Positions 34,656 through 44,909 of a stretch of DNA of 64,000 bases are shown one piece after another. The notes below the pieces were generated by a model. That model did not search any database. It had not been told where the DNA came from and saw only the letters and a program-made list of their open reading frames with translations. The stretch is from Pseudoflavitalea rhizosphaerae (GTDB taxonomy: Bacteria > Bacteroidota > Bacteroidia > Chitinophagales > Chitinophagaceae): NCBI RefSeq assembly GCF_003991355.1, contig NZ_RCSU01000012.1, positions 62,001-126,000 on the forward strand, in the 5' to 3' direction. Numbering within the stretch: the stretch's first letter is position 1; each line of letters begins with the position of its first letter. A program made the translations under genes and the position numbers.

Positions 34656-35441
34656 TTATTTACCTGGCAAGCCTGATGGTTCTTTCCAATCCTTTTGTAA
34701 CTCGGTTAGCTTTGCATATTTGAAATAGGTGCTGATGGAATTATACAAGGCAATGGTAAACCCCACCCTGCCATCGAGGATTCCCAGCCTCAGGAAATAG
34801 GTCTGCATAAATTCGGCCCATCCATGTAATACAGCTTTTGTAATACTGCCTTTTTTCTTACTGAATAATTTTTTAGCGCCCAGCGATGAGTACCTATTGG
34901 CTTTATTGATAATCTGTTCGAGGTTCTCGAATGGAAATTGCCAAATTGGATTTGTCAGTTTTCCCAGCGGTCCCTTCGCTTCGAAACCTTCATGAACTTC
35001 CAGTTGAGTATAAGTCATCATCCCCTTCTTGAACAATTGAGGCTGGCGGTAATCCGGGTACCATCCGGAATACTTTACCCACTTGCCCATGAAATAATTC
35101 TTCCTGGGCATCAACCAAACCTGGGGAACATTGGCGTTATCTTCCCGGACTATTTTTAAGATCTCATCCCTGGCTGCGGGAGTGCAGCGTTCATCAGCAT
35201 CGAGACTGAATATCCAGGGATAGCGGCAATGCTCCAACGCCGCATTGCGAAGTTTGCCAAACCCCTCGAAAGGTACCTGCACAACTCTGGCCCCCAGTTT
35301 CTTACTGATGGAAGCCGTATTGTCTGTACTATGAGAATCCACCACAATTACTTCATCCGCCCATTCAATTACACTCTGGATAGCGGCTTCTATCTTCTTT
35401 TCTTCATTATATCCTATGATATAAACGGAAACTTTGCTCAT
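34656..35441 (-). CDS. Glycosyltransferase family 2 (WaaE/KdtX-like)
   Basis: The 261-residue protein begins with a canonical GT2 fold: VSVYIIGYNEEKKIEAAIQS, then DEVIVVDSHSTDNT, then the metal-binding motif PWIFSLDADERCTP (DxD-like). The rest (NYFMGKWVKYSGWYPDYRQP) closely fits the WaaE/KdtX group, which adds a sugar such as glucose to the inner core of lipopolysaccharide. It is the first gene of a two-gene unit with the GT2-like gene downstream. The acceptor in this organism is inferred only. Confidence 0.9.
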   Translation of the reverse strand: MSKVSVYIIGYNEEKKIEAAIQSVIEWADEVIVVDSHSTDNTASISKKLGARVVQVPFEGFGKLRNAALEHCRYPWIFSLDADERCTPAARDEILKIVREDNANVPQVWLMPRKNYFMGKWVKYSGWYPDYRQPQLFKKGMMTYTQLEVHEGFEAKGPLGKLTNPIWQFPFENLEQIINKANRYSSLGAKKLFSKKKGSITKAVLHGWAEFMQTYFLRLGILDGRVGFTIALYNSISTYFKYAKLTELQKDWKEPSGLPGK

Positions 35442-35634
35442 TTAACTTTTTTTCCTGGTAGTTGATCACATGCTGCGAACCTAAACAATGCACCTTTGGT
35501 TAAGTCACGAAAATAATCAATTAAAGTTGCCGGCCGCGTAAATTGGTTTTCAAATTTTGGAAGGGGTTGATACTCGTAAAAACCGTTGGCTCTCGCTTAG
35601 AATTAATAACAGATTGCGTAATATTGGCTTGCAA

Positions 35635-36282
35635 ATGACAAATTTCATTCCCATATTTCCCCTTGCAGTTGTGGTTTATCCCGGCGAAGTGATGCACCTG
35701 CATATCTTCGAACCGCGGTATAAACAACTGATCCGTGAATGCCAGGAAAGCAGCAAGCCCTTTGGCATCCCCTCCGTGGTGAACGATAAGCTGCAGGACA
35801 TGGGCACACTGGTGGAGGTTACTGAAATTGTGCAGGAGTACCAGAATGGTGAGCTGGACATCCGGACCAAAGGCCTGAAAGTTTTTCGCATCCTGGAAGT
35901 GATCAAACAGATCCCCGACAAACTTTATAGCGGCGCTATAGTGAATTATCCTGACAATGAAGATGATGCCGGCAACCGCGCGCTGATGCAGAAAGTGGTA
36001 TTCGGTGTGAAAGAATTGCATCGCATGCTCAATGTCAGCAAGGATTTCCGCAAATCAGACGACCAGCTGAAAAGCTATGATGTAGCTCATCATGCAGGGC
36101 TTTCACTGGAGGAGGAATATGAAGTACTCGGTCTGATGAATGAGGTCCAGCGGCAGGAATACATCAGGAGGCACCTGGAAAAAGTGTTGCCTATGCTCCA
36201 GGAAATGGAGCAACTCAAAGAGAAAGTAAAACTCAATGGTCATTTCAGGAACCTCTCGGCCTTTGACCTGGATATAGAATAA
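35635..36282 (+). CDS. Lon protease substrate-binding-domain protein
   Basis: I start at the ATG at 35635 (215 residues, MTNFIPIFPLAVVVYPGEV); the longer frame would need TTG. The N-terminal Lon-like domain (PIFPLAVVVYPGEVMHLHIF then EPRYKQLIREC) is complete, while the ATPase and protease domains of Lon are absent, as in the stand-alone LON_substr_bdg family. Its role is unproven; it may recognise unfolded proteins. It is the first gene of an operon with coaX, an outer-membrane protein and lptC. TAATATTG just before the start resembles a -7 element with one mismatch. Confidence 0.88.
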   Translation: MTNFIPIFPLAVVVYPGEVMHLHIFEPRYKQLIRECQESSKPFGIPSVVNDKLQDMGTLVEVTEIVQEYQNGELDIRTKGLKVFRILEVIKQIPDKLYSGAIVNYPDNEDDAGNRALMQKVVFGVKELHRMLNVSKDFRKSDDQLKSYDVAHHAGLSLEEEYEVLGLMNEVQRQEYIRRHLEKVLPMLQEMEQLKEKVKLNGHFRNLSAFDLDIE

Positions 36283-36305
36283 TATCCATTAAAATCCCAT
36301 CAGCT

Positions 36306-37049
36306 TTGACGCCAACAACAACGCTTTGCCTTGATTTCGGAAATACCCGCCTGAAATGCGCGGTGTTCAGGAACGGGGTAATGGAGGAACTGATTGTTCT
36401 ACCCGATGAAAGTGACGCTACCATCCGGGACCTCGTGAGCAGGTACCAACCGCTGCGCTCCATCCTTTCTTCCGTTATCAACCACAATCCTTCCCTGGAA
36501 ACGATCCTCGCTGAAGCAGGATCTTTCCACAAACTCAGCAACCAGTCCAAACTTCCTATCACCACACCTGTAGGTAAGCCCGAAAGCATCGGAGCAGACA
36601 GGCTGGCCCTGGTTTCAGCCGCTGCGGACCTGTATCCCGGCAGAAATACACTGGTGATTGCGCTGGGCAGCGCCATCACATATAATTTTATTAATAAATA
36701 TAAAGAATTTGTCGGGGGCAGTATTTCTCCCGGGATGGAAATGCGCTTCAAATCATTGAACGTTTTCACCGCCAAACTCCCGCTGGTAAAGAAAGATTGG
36801 AACTTCCCACTCATGGGATATGACACCCGGACCAACATTTTGAGTGGCGTAATCCTTGGAATGACCACTGAGATCGACGGAATCATAGAAATTTATCGAC
36901 AAAAGTACCATAACTTTAACGCCGTCTTAACCGGGGGCGATGCACCGTATTTTGTCTATCATCTCAAAAACAAGATATTTGCAGACCCTAATTTAATCTA
37001 TAAAGGGCTATATGCTATCTGCGAATACAACAATAACACCGACGTATAA
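36306..37049 (+). CDS. coaX: Type III pantothenate kinase
   Basis: The 247-residue enzyme phosphorylates pantothenate, the first step of coenzyme A synthesis. The actin-like ATPase motifs are CLDFGNTRLKCAVF (phosphate 1), PVGKPESIGADRLALVSAA (the conserved GADR region) and VIALGSAITYNF. The reading frame has no ATG before the first motif, so a TTG at 36306 is the most likely start. It begins 23 bp after the previous gene and overlaps the next by 38 bp, which suggests translational coupling. Length and motifs are normal for CoaX. Confidence 0.93.
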   Translation: MTPTTTLCLDFGNTRLKCAVFRNGVMEELIVLPDESDATIRDLVSRYQPLRSILSSVINHNPSLETILAEAGSFHKLSNQSKLPITTPVGKPESIGADRLALVSAAADLYPGRNTLVIALGSAITYNFINKYKEFVGGSISPGMEMRFKSLNVFTAKLPLVKKDWNFPLMGYDTRTNILSGVILGMTTEIDGIIEIYRQKYHNFNAVLTGGDAPYFVYHLKNKIFADPNLIYKGLYAICEYNNNTDV

Positions 37050-38355
37050 GAAAATCGGACTGGTCTTAATTTTTTGGTGCTGTTTCATCTCCCTGGTACA
37101 GGCCCAAACTGAAAACTCTCCTTACTCACGTTATGGTTTAGGGGACCTTGTTCCCGGTCAATCCATCGCGAGCCGTGGTATGGGCGGGCTATCAGCTGCA
37201 TATTTCGACTACACTTCGATCAACTTTATCAACCCTGCATCGTATTCCAAGATCAGCGCCACTACCCTCGACCTGGGTTTTGAGTTCGCTACACGCACTA
37301 TCCGGGCAGGAGAGAATACTACCGATCCCAACAGGAAATTCAATTCATACAGTCCCAATATTTCCTATCTCCAACTTGCATTCCCGCTGAAAAAGAATGG
37401 AGGATGGGGTATGAACCTCGGCCTGAACCCTGTGAGCAGGATCAATTATAAAATCACAACCAGCTCTCAGAAAATATTCCCCGAGTTCGAGGATACAGTC
37501 GGTATCAATACCCTGTATGAAGGTACCGGCGGCGCCTACGAAGCACATATTGGCACCGGCTTCAATGTACTCAAAGGATTAAGTGTTGGTTTTAACTTCG
37601 GTTACATCTTTGGTACAAAGGATTACAGTACCCGAACCAATGTAGTAGACACCATTGCTTATTATTATAAATCCAACCACCAGCGTAAAACACATTATGG
37701 CGGCGTTCACCTCAATGGTGGATTACAATATATGGTGAAGCTGAACAAAACCAACTTTCTGCGATTAGGCGCTTATGGAAGCCTTCAGCGCAACCTCAAT
37801 GCTAATGCGGATTACACTGTTCACACTTTCGAATATGCTACCTCCGGCGCAACAGATACTCTGGATATCGCTTATTCCGAAAAAGATATTTCAGGAACCG
37901 TGAAGTACCCTGCCAGCTATGGCGCCGGCATCATCTGGGACAAACCAGGAAAATTCATGGTGGGCCTGGATTATGCCACTGAAAAATGGAGCTCTTACCG
38001 CTTCTATGAAGGTAAAGACATGGTGCAGGATAGCTGGGAAGTCCGCTTCGGCGCTCAAATCGCCCCCAGGATCGGCAAGACCTACTGGAGCAATGTGAGC
38101 TGGCGCGCAGGTTTTACCTGGGGACAGGATTATATTTATGTGAACCAGACTGATCTCCCCAAATGGAGTGTCTCTGCCGGCGCTGCACTGCCCATGCGCA
38201 AACCCGCCTACACTAATCAGTTTTCAGTGATCAATGTCCTGTTTGAATATGGTAACCGGGGCAATAAGGATAATGCACTTCGTGAAAACTTTTTCAGATT
38301 TGGAGTTGGTCTCGCACTTACCGATATTTGGTTCCTCAAACGTAAGTACGATTAA
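37012..38355 (+). CDS. Outer-membrane beta-barrel protein (FadL/OmpP1-like)
   Basis: The 447-residue protein has a signal peptide (cleaved after SLVQAQ) and then the segment NSPYSRYGLGDLVPGQSIAS, typical of FadL-like outer-membrane proteins in Bacteroidota. The remainder consists of amphipathic strands ending with a C-terminal aromatic/charged strand (ALTDIWFLKRKYD). It may transport hydrophobic compounds or act as a structural barrel. It is translationally coupled to coaX (38-bp overlap) and lies 3 bp before lptC; the combination suggests a role linked to the envelope. The exact function is unknown. Confidence 0.82.
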   Translation: MLSANTTITPTYKKIGLVLIFWCCFISLVQAQTENSPYSRYGLGDLVPGQSIASRGMGGLSAAYFDYTSINFINPASYSKISATTLDLGFEFATRTIRAGENTTDPNRKFNSYSPNISYLQLAFPLKKNGGWGMNLGLNPVSRINYKITTSSQKIFPEFEDTVGINTLYEGTGGAYEAHIGTGFNVLKGLSVGFNFGYIFGTKDYSTRTNVVDTIAYYYKSNHQRKTHYGGVHLNGGLQYMVKLNKTNFLRLGAYGSLQRNLNANADYTVHTFEYATSGATDTLDIAYSEKDISGTVKYPASYGAGIIWDKPGKFMVGLDYATEKWSSYRFYEGKDMVQDSWEVRFGAQIAPRIGKTYWSNVSWRAGFTWGQDYIYVNQTDLPKWSVSAGAALPMRKPAYTNQFSVINVLFEYGNRGNKDNALRENFFRFGVGLALTDIWFLKRKYD

Positions 38356-38358
38356 TAG

Positions 38359-39039
38359 GTGACCAGGTTCATATCAACATATTCTTTTTTTCTTGCAGCC
38401 CTGTTAATGGGCTGCTTTTTTCTTTTCTCCTGTGAGAACACTACCGAAGAAGTAGATGCTGTTTTCGGCAAGAAGGCAATAGCCATTGAAGAAGCCATTC
38501 AGGTAGATAGTTATATGAGCCAGGATGGCAAAACAAAGGCACATCTCACAGCACCGTACATGCTTCGCCAGGTAAGAGATTCCCAATACATCGAATTTCC
38601 CCGCTCATTACATGTTGACTTTTACGATACCACCGGCGTTATAGAAACCATTCTCGACGCGAAGTATGGTAAGTATCGTGAATACGAAAGCAAGGTTTTG
38701 CTTAGAGATAGTGTGATCGTGATCAATATCAAGAACGGGGACACGCTCCGTACTCCCGAATTATGGTGGGACCAGAACAAAGAACAATTCTATACAGATA
38801 AACCTTCGCATATCACTAAACGTGATGGCACCGATATTTTTTCACGAAATGGCATGAAAGCCAAACAGGACCTGACCTGGTATGAGCTGTACGGTAATTC
38901 CGGCAAACTGCCCACACCAGATGAAGCAGCCCCCGTTGGTTCCGATAGCCTGCGCAGGGACTCTGCTGTGCAAGGCAAACCAGTTCCACCACCTTCACCA
39001 ATTCCGGCTCCCGCGAAACAGGAACCCGTGAAATCTTAA
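38359..39039 (+). CDS. lptC: LPS export ABC transporter periplasmic protein LptC
   Basis: The 226-residue lipoprotein starts with GTG 3 bp after the preceding stop. A signal with a lipobox cysteine (LFLFSCENTTEE, about residue 25) is followed by the LptC beta-jellyroll: KTKAHLTAPYMLRQV, the LDAKYGKYREYESKV strand and NGDTLRTPELWWDQNKEQF, the usual LptC/LptA pattern. It carries lipopolysaccharide from the inner-membrane ABC transporter to the periplasmic bridge. The C-terminus is a proline-rich tail. It is the last gene of the Lon-domain/coaX/OMP operon. Confidence 0.9.
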   Translation: MTRFISTYSFFLAALLMGCFFLFSCENTTEEVDAVFGKKAIAIEEAIQVDSYMSQDGKTKAHLTAPYMLRQVRDSQYIEFPRSLHVDFYDTTGVIETILDAKYGKYREYESKVLLRDSVIVINIKNGDTLRTPELWWDQNKEQFYTDKPSHITKRDGTDIFSRNGMKAKQDLTWYELYGNSGKLPTPDEAAPVGSDSLRRDSAVQGKPVPPPSPIPAPAKQEPVKS

Positions 39040-39110
39040 GCCTGCCCCTCACAGGCAATTCTCCTCATTCCTGCCGATCTTTTTCCGTATTTTCAATGCC
39101 ATAAAATGCA

Positions 39111-40106
39111 ATGAACATGGAATATCGCAGACTTGGAAGATCAGGACTGGAATTGAGCGTACTATCATTCGGCAGTTGGGTAACCTTTCACAAGCAACTG
39201 GAAGACGGCCTCGCCGATGAACTGATGGGCATCGCCTACGACAAAGGCGTCAATTTCTTCGATAACGCCGAAGTATACGCGCTGGGAGAAAGTGAAAAGA
39301 TGATGGGGCGTGTTCTCAAAAAGAAAAAATGGGACAGGACTTCCTATACAATTTCCTCCAAAGCCTATTTCGGCTGGAGAGGAAAAGAAAACAAACCCAA
39401 TCAAACGGGCCTCAGCCGAAAGCATCTTTTTGAAGCCTGTAACGAAGCATTGCAAAGGCTACAGCTGGACTACCTGGATCTTTTCTTCTGTCATCGTCCG
39501 GATGTGAATGTACCGATCGAAGAAGTGGTTTGGACCATGCACAACCTTATTCAGCAGGGCAAGGTCCTCTACTGGGGCACCAGCCAGTGGAGCGGGGCAG
39601 AGATCATGGAAGCACATCGTGTGGCGCAGCAATACAATCTTATCGGGCCTGTGATGGAACAGCCGCAATACAATATGTTCGAGCGTTTCAAAATGGAACA
39701 GGATTATCTTCCTGTATTCAAGAATGTTGGTCTCGGCACCACCATCTGGAGCCCACTGGCAGCCGGTTTCCTCACAGGGAAATACAATGATGGTATCCCT
39801 GCGGATTCACGCCTTGCCCTGGAGGGATTCGACTGGCTGAAAGACCGCTGGATCCAGGACGCGAAACTTGAGAAAGTGAAAAAGCTCACGGAGCTGGCAA
39901 AACATCTCAATGTATCACTTGCTTCACTTGCCATCGCCTGGACCATAAAAAACCCAAACGTTACCACAGCAATTCTTGGCGCCACTAAGAAATCACAGCT
40001 GGAAGACAACTTCAAAGCGCTGGACGTAGTGCAGTTGCTCAGTCCGGAATTGATGGCGCAGATCGAAAATATATTGCAGAACAAACCTTCAATGGATCTG
40101 GCATAA
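39111..40106 (+). CDS. Aldo/keto reductase (K+-channel beta-subunit-like group)
   Basis: The 331-residue TIM-barrel oxidoreductase reduces aldehydes or ketones with NADPH. It starts MNMEYRRLGRSGLELSVLSF; an ATG two codons in is equally likely. The catalytic tetrad is visible: aspartate in FFDNAEVYALG, the tyrosine of EVYALG, lysine in ISSKAYFGW and histidine in LFFCHRPDVN. The later part (GLGTTIWSPLAAGFLTGKYN) is typical of the group close to KCNAB/YghZ. The physiological substrate is unknown. Repeat copy 4 starts 43 bp after its stop. Confidence 0.93.
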   Translation: MNMEYRRLGRSGLELSVLSFGSWVTFHKQLEDGLADELMGIAYDKGVNFFDNAEVYALGESEKMMGRVLKKKKWDRTSYTISSKAYFGWRGKENKPNQTGLSRKHLFEACNEALQRLQLDYLDLFFCHRPDVNVPIEEVVWTMHNLIQQGKVLYWGTSQWSGAEIMEAHRVAQQYNLIGPVMEQPQYNMFERFKMEQDYLPVFKNVGLGTTIWSPLAAGFLTGKYNDGIPADSRLALEGFDWLKDRWIQDAKLEKVKKLTELAKHLNVSLASLAIAWTIKNPNVTTAILGATKKSQLEDNFKALDVVQLLSPELMAQIENILQNKPSMDLA

Positions 40107-40148
40107 CGGAGAGCCGGGAGCTAACTGAAAAGGATATATGCTGAATGT

Positions 40149-40274
40149 CGGAGAGCTCACTCGCTCGCCTCTGGCGAGTGAGTTTTATTTAGTCGCCTCC
40201 GGCAACACAGTGCTCGCCGGGAGGCGAGCCAATACAAGTCACTCGCGGGGACGCGAGCGACTGCCAGCTCTCCG
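40149..40274. repeat. Dispersed structured repeat, copy 4 of 5
   Basis: The outer pairing extends further than in other copies: CGGAGAGCT (40149-40157) pairs with AGCTCTCCG (40266-40274). Arms CTCGCTCGCC...GGCGAG and CTCGCGGGGACGCGAGCGAC follow. The middle contains GTCGCCTCCGGCAAC (one mispair) and GCTCGCCGGGAGGCGAGC, in the same inverted order as copy 3. The second middle hairpin has changed its closing pair from T-A to C-G. It lies between converging genes. Confidence 0.9.
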
Positions 40275-40290
40275 AATTACTGTAGCATCC

Positions 40291-40635
40291 CTACAGCGCC
40301 AGCAACTCCTCCCAATACTCCGCTGCTCTGCGTGTATGCGGGATCACGATCGTACCACCCACAATATTAGCTACGGCAAATACTTCATACACCTGTTCTG
40401 TAGTGATACCCACTTCATGACATTTGCCAAGGTGATATTTGATACAGTCATCGCAGCGCAATACCATACTGGCTACCAGCCCCAACATTTCTTTGGTGGA
40501 AACATCCAGTGCGCCGGCTTCATAGGTATTGGTGTCGAGGTTCCAGAGGCGTTTCATTACCAGGTTGTTCTTACCCAGTATCACTTCATTCATTTTGGAA
40601 CGGTAGTCGTTGAATTCCTGAATCAGATTGCTCAT
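40291..40635 (-). CDS. Carboxymuconolactone decarboxylase/AhpD-family protein
   Basis: The 114-residue all-helical protein has the AhpD-like CxxC-containing motif VLRCDDCIKYHLGKCHEVG with two redox-capable cysteines and a histidine. These proteins act as small peroxidases or disulfide reductants; true decarboxylases of the same fold lack the CxxC. The substrate is unknown. It is divergent from the S9 peptidase with 102 bp between starts, and its 3' end faces repeat copy 4, 16 bp away. Confidence 0.9.
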   Translation of the reverse strand: MSNLIQEFNDYRSKMNEVILGKNNLVMKRLWNLDTNTYEAGALDVSTKEMLGLVASMVLRCDDCIKYHLGKCHEVGITTEQVYEVFAVANIVGGTIVIPHTRRAAEYWEELLAL

Positions 40636-40737
40636 GTCGAAAATTTATTAAAGCTACATTAAGAAATGCAGCCGTTGATCATTTCCTTCTTTCTTAGAAA
40701 TATTGAATTTGTACATTCATTCCTTAAATGACTGTTT

Positions 40738-42879
40738 ATGAAAAATGTCACATGGGTCCTCCTGCTTCTGTTGCAGGTGACGGTCCTCTTTGCCCAGGAG
40801 CCGGTAAAAGTCACAGACATGCTGAAGATCAAAAGCATCAGCAGTGTAAACCTTTCCAATGACGGCAGCAAGGTCGTTTACAGTGTTACCAGCATCGAGC
40901 CTGACGGCGAAAGCAAAACCGATTACAAATATGTTTCGCAACTCTGGATGGCAGGAACTGACGGCAACGCACAGCCAAAGCAACTCACCAGTAAGGAGAA
41001 TGCATCACAGCCCGCCTGGAGCCCAGACGGGAAAAGCATTGCCTTCGTGCGCGCTGCAGATGGAAAACCGCAGATCTTCCTGCTCCGCCTCGATGGCGGC
41101 GAAGCCATTCAGCTCACCAAACACAAGTACGGCGCATCCTCTCCCAAATGGGGTCCCGATGGAAAACAGATCCTCTTCGCCGCAGGTATTCCTCTCAAAG
41201 ATTTGCTCCAGGACAGTATTCTCAACCCCGGCAAAACCGTTCCGGAATATACACTCGAAAGACCTGGCTTCGATAATAACAACTGGCTTAAGAATGCATC
41301 CAGGGCAGACCCTGATGGCAATATCGAAGAAGTAAGGGCCTGGCTGGACAAGAATATCACAGACAAGAAAGCCACACTACTCAACAAACTGAATTTCCAG
41401 GATGAAGCCAATATCAATGGTGGACAGGGCTTCACACATTACTGGCTCGTGAACGCAACACCAGGCGCCACGCCTCAGCCTGTTACCAAAGGCTTTGCCA
41501 GACTGGCCATTGCGGATTTCACGCCTGATGGCTCCAAATTCATTCTCACCGGTAACACAGATATCAGTCAAAGTCCTGAACGTATTCTCGAAAACGAGAT
41601 CTACATCATGGGAAGAGATGGCAATGGATTCAGAAAAGTGTTGGGAGAAAAAGGCAGATCTTTCTTCGCTCCCAAGCTCTCTCCTTCCGGCAAACTGCTG
41701 GCCTTTGCTTATAGCCCTACTTCTTTCGTGAATGTGCAGTCGCTGGGTATTATGCCGATAGACGGCAATGAAAAAGATCTCATCACCATTCCATTCGACA
41801 GAACAAAAGGAGGTTTCACCTGGAGCAATGATGAAAAATATCTCTATTTCACAGCACAAAGCAATGGCGGCACGCCAATTTACCGTGTTGATCTGAAAAC
41901 GAAAAAAGTGGAACAGCTCACCGATTATGAAGGAGGTGTTGGGAGCTTCGATATCGTGAACAATAAACTGGTGTATTCCAGAACTGATATTACCAGCCCA
42001 TTTGAACTTTACCTCGCCGATGGTAGTGCAAAGAATGCAAAGCGCATCACATCCCTCAATACTGATTGGATCAGCAAGAAACGGATATCCTTACCCGAAA
42101 AGAAAACTTTCGTGAATGATAAGGGACTTACCGTGGAATACTGGGTGATGAAGCCCGCCAACTACGAGGCCGGAAAGAAATATCCCCTGTTACTGGAGAT
42201 CCACGGCGGCCCATCCGCCATGTGGGGACCCGGAGAAGCCAGTATGTGGCACGAGTACCAGTTCTTTTGCAGCAAAGGATATGGCGTTGTATACTGCAAT
42301 CCCAGGGGCAGCGGTGGTTATGGACAGGAATTCCTTCGCGCCAATTTAGAAGACTGGGGCAAAGGCCCTGCCAGCGATGTACTTACAGCGCTGGACAAAA
42401 CCGTTGCAGAAGGTTGGGCCGATACTTCCAAACTGGTAGTGACCGGTGGTTCCTATGCAGGCTACCTGGTGGCCTGGATCATCTCTCATGATCAGCGCTT
42501 CAAAGCAGCTTGCTCACAGCGAGGGGTATACGAACTCAATACTTTCTTTGGAGAAGGCAATGCCTGGAGACTGTTGCCGAACTATTTCGGAGGCTACCCG
42601 TGGGAGCCAAAAGCAAGAGAGATCCTCGATAGAGAATCTCCCTTCAATTATGTTGAAAATATCAAAACACCGTATATCATCTTTCATGGCGACAATGACC
42701 GCAGAACAGGTTTTGTGCAAAGCGAAATGATGTATCGCGCACTGAAAGTGTTGGGTCGTCCGGTGGAATATGTTCGTCATCCCGGAGGAACGCATGAGCT
42801 CACACGCAGTGGCGATAACCGTCAGCGTATGGACCAGATGTTACGCACCTGGGAATTCTTCGAGCGTTACATCAGGTAG
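40738..42879 (+). CDS. Exported S9-family (prolyl oligopeptidase-type) serine peptidase
   Basis: The 713-residue protein has a signal peptide cleaved after VLFAQ, an N-terminal WD40-like beta-propeller built from repeats such as [14 protein letters not shown], and a C-terminal alpha/beta hydrolase domain. The catalytic triad is visible: serine in [13 protein letters not shown], aspartate in [13 protein letters not shown] and histidine in [10 protein letters not shown]. Enzymes of this group remove dipeptides or cleave short oligopeptides in the periplasm. Its stop overlaps the converging MFS gene by 8 bp. Confidence 0.95.
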   Translation: MKNVTWVLLLLLQVTVLFAQEPVKVTDMLKIKSISSVNLSNDGSKVVYSVTSIEPDGESKTDYKYVSQLWMAGTDGNAQPKQLTSKENASQPAWSPDGKSIAFVRAADGKPQIFLLRLDGGEAIQLTKHKYGASSPKWGPDGKQILFAAGIPLKDLLQDSILNPGKTVPEYTLERPGFDNNNWLKNASRADPDGNIEEVRAWLDKNITDKKATLLNKLNFQDEANINGGQGFTHYWLVNATPGATPQPVTKGFARLAIADFTPDGSKFILTGNTDISQSPERILENEIYIMGRDGNGFRKVLGEKGRSFFAPKLSPSGKLLAFAYSPTSFVNVQSLGIMPIDGNEKDLITIPFDRTKGGFTWSNDEKYLYFTAQSNGGTPIYRVDLKTKKVEQLTDYEGGVGSFDIVNNKLVYSRTDITSPFELYLADGSAKNAKRITSLNTDWISKKRISLPEKKTFVNDKGLTVEYWVMKPANYEAGKKYPLLLEIHGGPSAMWGPGEASMWHEYQFFCSKGYGVVYCNPRGSGGYGQEFLRANLEDWGKGPASDVLTALDKTVAEGWADTSKLVVTGGSYAGYLVAWIISHDQRFKAACSQRGVYELNTFFGEGNAWRLLPNYFGGYPWEPKAREILDRESPFNYVENIKTPYIIFHGDNDRRTGFVQSEMMYRALKVLGRPVEYVRHPGGTHELTRSGDNRQRMDQMLRTWEFFERYIR

Positions 42880-44110
42880 TCTGCTGCGGCGCAACAGGAT
42901 GTTTTTCTTTGTAGAGCGCCCTGTAAGCGATCCACGCACTCAGCAATAACAAGAATGCACCCAGATAGAAAGGCGCGCCGGGCAATTGTACCGGTGCGCT
43001 TTTATGTGTAAAGTAGCTGAACAACCCTGTCATCAGTGGCGGGCCGATCATCGCCGTTACACTGATCAAACTTGTTAAAGCTCCCTGTAATTCCCCCTGC
43101 TCATTAGCAGGCACATGATTGGAGATGGTGCCTTGCAGGGCAGGGCCACCAATACCCCCGAGACAATAAATAACTGTGAACACATACATCATCCAGCCCT
43201 CAGTTGCCAGCCCGAACAATACCATGCCCACTGCATAAAGGATCAGGCCGATATAAATACTTTTTTCCTGGCCGAATAAAGGAATGGTCTTTCGGATCAG
43301 CACGCCCTGCACCAGCCCAACGGTCAGGCCCACGATGCCCAGTGAAATACCGATCTCGCTTTCATGCCAGTTGAATTTCTCGATCCCATAAAAGCTCCAC
43401 ACACTCTGCACTGCATGTGATGCAATATATACGATCACCAGCGCACTAACCAGTCCAACCAGTGCAGGATATTTTTTCAGGTGCATTAACGAGCCCACAG
43501 GATTGGCTCGCTTCCATTCAAACTTGCGTCTGTTCTCTTTCTTGAGTGATTCAGGAAGAATGAAGAAACCATAGAGCCAGTTCAATAATGTAAGACCTGC
43601 ACCTACAAGGAATGGAACACGCGTACCAAATCCTCCCAGCAATCCGCCGATCACAGGACCGATAATAAAGCCCATTCCAAATGCAGCGCCTACAATACCA
43701 AAATTCTGTGCGCGTTTTTCAGGTTCACTGATGTCTGCGATATAGGCTGTGGCCGTTGTAAAGCTGGCGCCTGTGATGCCTGCAATGATGCGGCCCAGGA
43801 ACAACCAACCTAACGTTGGCGCAAATGCGAGAAAAATATAATCGACGCCAAATCCAAATAAAGAAATAAGCAGGATAGGTCTTCTGCCATACCTGTCGCT
43901 AAGGTTACCTAACAAAGGAGAGAAAAGGAATTGCATGGCAGCGTAGGCAGTCACCATCCAGCCGCCGATAGTGGATGCATTGCTGATGTCTACATGCGCC
44001 AGTTCCATGATCAGTTTTGGCATTACCGGGATGATGATCCCAAATCCGATCACATCAATTAAAATGGTTACGAAGATGAAACCTAAAGCCGCTTTCCCCG
44101 TTGATTTCAT
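42872..44110 (-). CDS. TCR/Tet-type MFS efflux transporter
   Basis: I use the ATG at 44108-44110 (412 residues, [14 protein letters not shown]); the upstream frame has no membrane or family character. The protein has 12 predicted helices and the drug:H+ antiporter-1 signatures: [16 protein letters not shown] in helix 1 and motif [15 protein letters not shown] after helix 2, followed by [15 protein letters not shown]. It is closest in style to the tetracycline resistance exporters TetA, but the same style is found in many transporters without such a role. Its 3' end overlaps the converging S9 peptidase by 8 bp. Confidence 0.92.
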   Translation of the reverse strand: MKSTGKAALGFIFVTILIDVIGFGIIIPVMPKLIMELAHVDISNASTIGGWMVTAYAAMQFLFSPLLGNLSDRYGRRPILLISLFGFGVDYIFLAFAPTLGWLFLGRIIAGITGASFTTATAYIADISEPEKRAQNFGIVGAAFGMGFIIGPVIGGLLGGFGTRVPFLVGAGLTLLNWLYGFFILPESLKKENRRKFEWKRANPVGSLMHLKKYPALVGLVSALVIVYIASHAVQSVWSFYGIEKFNWHESEIGISLGIVGLTVGLVQGVLIRKTIPLFGQEKSIYIGLILYAVGMVLFGLATEGWMMYVFTVIYCLGGIGGPALQGTISNHVPANEQGELQGALTSLISVTAMIGPPLMTGLFSYFTHKSAPVQLPGAPFYLGAFLLLLSAWIAYRALYKEKHPVAPQQTT

Positions 44111-44344
44111 GAGATGAAGTTTAGTTGTTGTAAGAGCCCTGCAAAGTAAGTGTATTAAGGCTTTGCAGCCAATCAATCATTCGTGGAAACGGTGAAATTC
44201 CGGTAAAAAGAGAGAGTTTTTTTTGCACATCCGGAATGATGCGGCAACATTATAATTGGAAAACATTTTGACCTCGGAAATTGTTTGGCAAATTCAACTT
44301 TTCAGGTAGAAATGCTAACAACTGTTGGGGCATGCATGAGGTTC

Positions 44345-44373
44345 ATAAAAAAAGCCCCGCAGATGCGAGGCTT
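44345..44373 (-). terminator. Terminator of the RRM protein gene
   Basis: Read on the minus strand, AAGCCTCGC pairs with GCGGGGCTT (one G-T) around ATCT and is followed by seven T's, 23 bp past the stop. Confidence 0.85.
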
Positions 44374-44396
44374 TCAGTATCGGTTATACGCACTAA

Positions 44397-44717
44397 TTAA
44401 TAACGGTTGTTATAGTTATTATTGCGGGGAGCGAAAGAGCGTTTTTGACCGCCGCCACCGTTGCCGCTACGCTCTTCGCGAGGACGTGCTTCGGTAACTT
44501 TGATAGCCCTTCCTTCTACAATGCCACCATCCAGCTCAGTGATCGCCTTTTGTGCAGCTTCGTTATCGGGCATTTCCACGAAACCAAAGCCACGGCTTTT
44601 GTTGGTGAATTTGTCAGTGATAACTTTGGCAGAAGTTACTTCGCCATAGTCTGCAAAAAAGTCGTTCAGATCTTCATCTGTAACGTTGTAGCTCAAATTC
44701 GAAACATAAATGTTCAT
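44397..44717 (-). CDS. RNA-binding protein with a single RRM domain
   Basis: The 106-residue protein is one RNA-recognition motif (residues 1-80) with RNP2 NIYVSNLSYN and RNP1 KSRGFGFVEM, the two aromatic strands that stack on RNA bases. A glycine/asparagine/arginine-rich tail (about 85-106) follows. Such small RRM proteins are common in Bacteroidota, often abundant and sometimes cold-induced, and may act in RNA folding or turnover. A roughly 190-bp region without a gene separates it from the divergent gnd gene, leaving room for a long regulated leader; I saw no strong structure there. Confidence 0.94.
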   Translation of the reverse strand: MNIYVSNLSYNVTDEDLNDFFADYGEVTSAKVITDKFTNKSRGFGFVEMPDNEAAQKAITELDGGIVEGRAIKVTEARPREERSGNGGGGQKRSFAPRNNNYNNRY

Positions 44718-44882
44718 ACAAAAAACTGGTTAAATTAATTAATCATCTGAGTAGTAAGCAGAGTAAAGAAGACTTAACTAATAGCAGGGGAAGTGCGTAG
44801 CAGAATATATCGTTCACTTACTAATTGCTCAATCGCTCAAATTGCGACGCAAATATACAGAAAAATACTACCTCAATTTACC

Positions 44883-44890
44883 TAATTTTG
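44883..44890 (+). promoter_or_regulatory. -7 promoter element of the gnd-zwf-pgl operon
   Basis: TAATTTTG matches TAnnTTTG exactly, 19 bp before the gnd ATG. No clear -33 TTTG at 19-21 bp spacing is seen. Confidence 0.5.
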
Positions 44891-44909
44891 CTTTTCTATA
44901 AACCAAAGC

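Noticed and set aside
40138-40662. A 174-codon plus-strand frame starting in repeat copy 4
   Set aside because: It starts with the repeat artefact peptide and runs antisense through the AhpD-like gene, which has clear family motifs on the other strand.
42872-44110. Tetracycline resistance gene
   Set aside because: The MFS protein has the TetA style, but many chromosomal transporters share it, and no tetR partner or mobile context is present.
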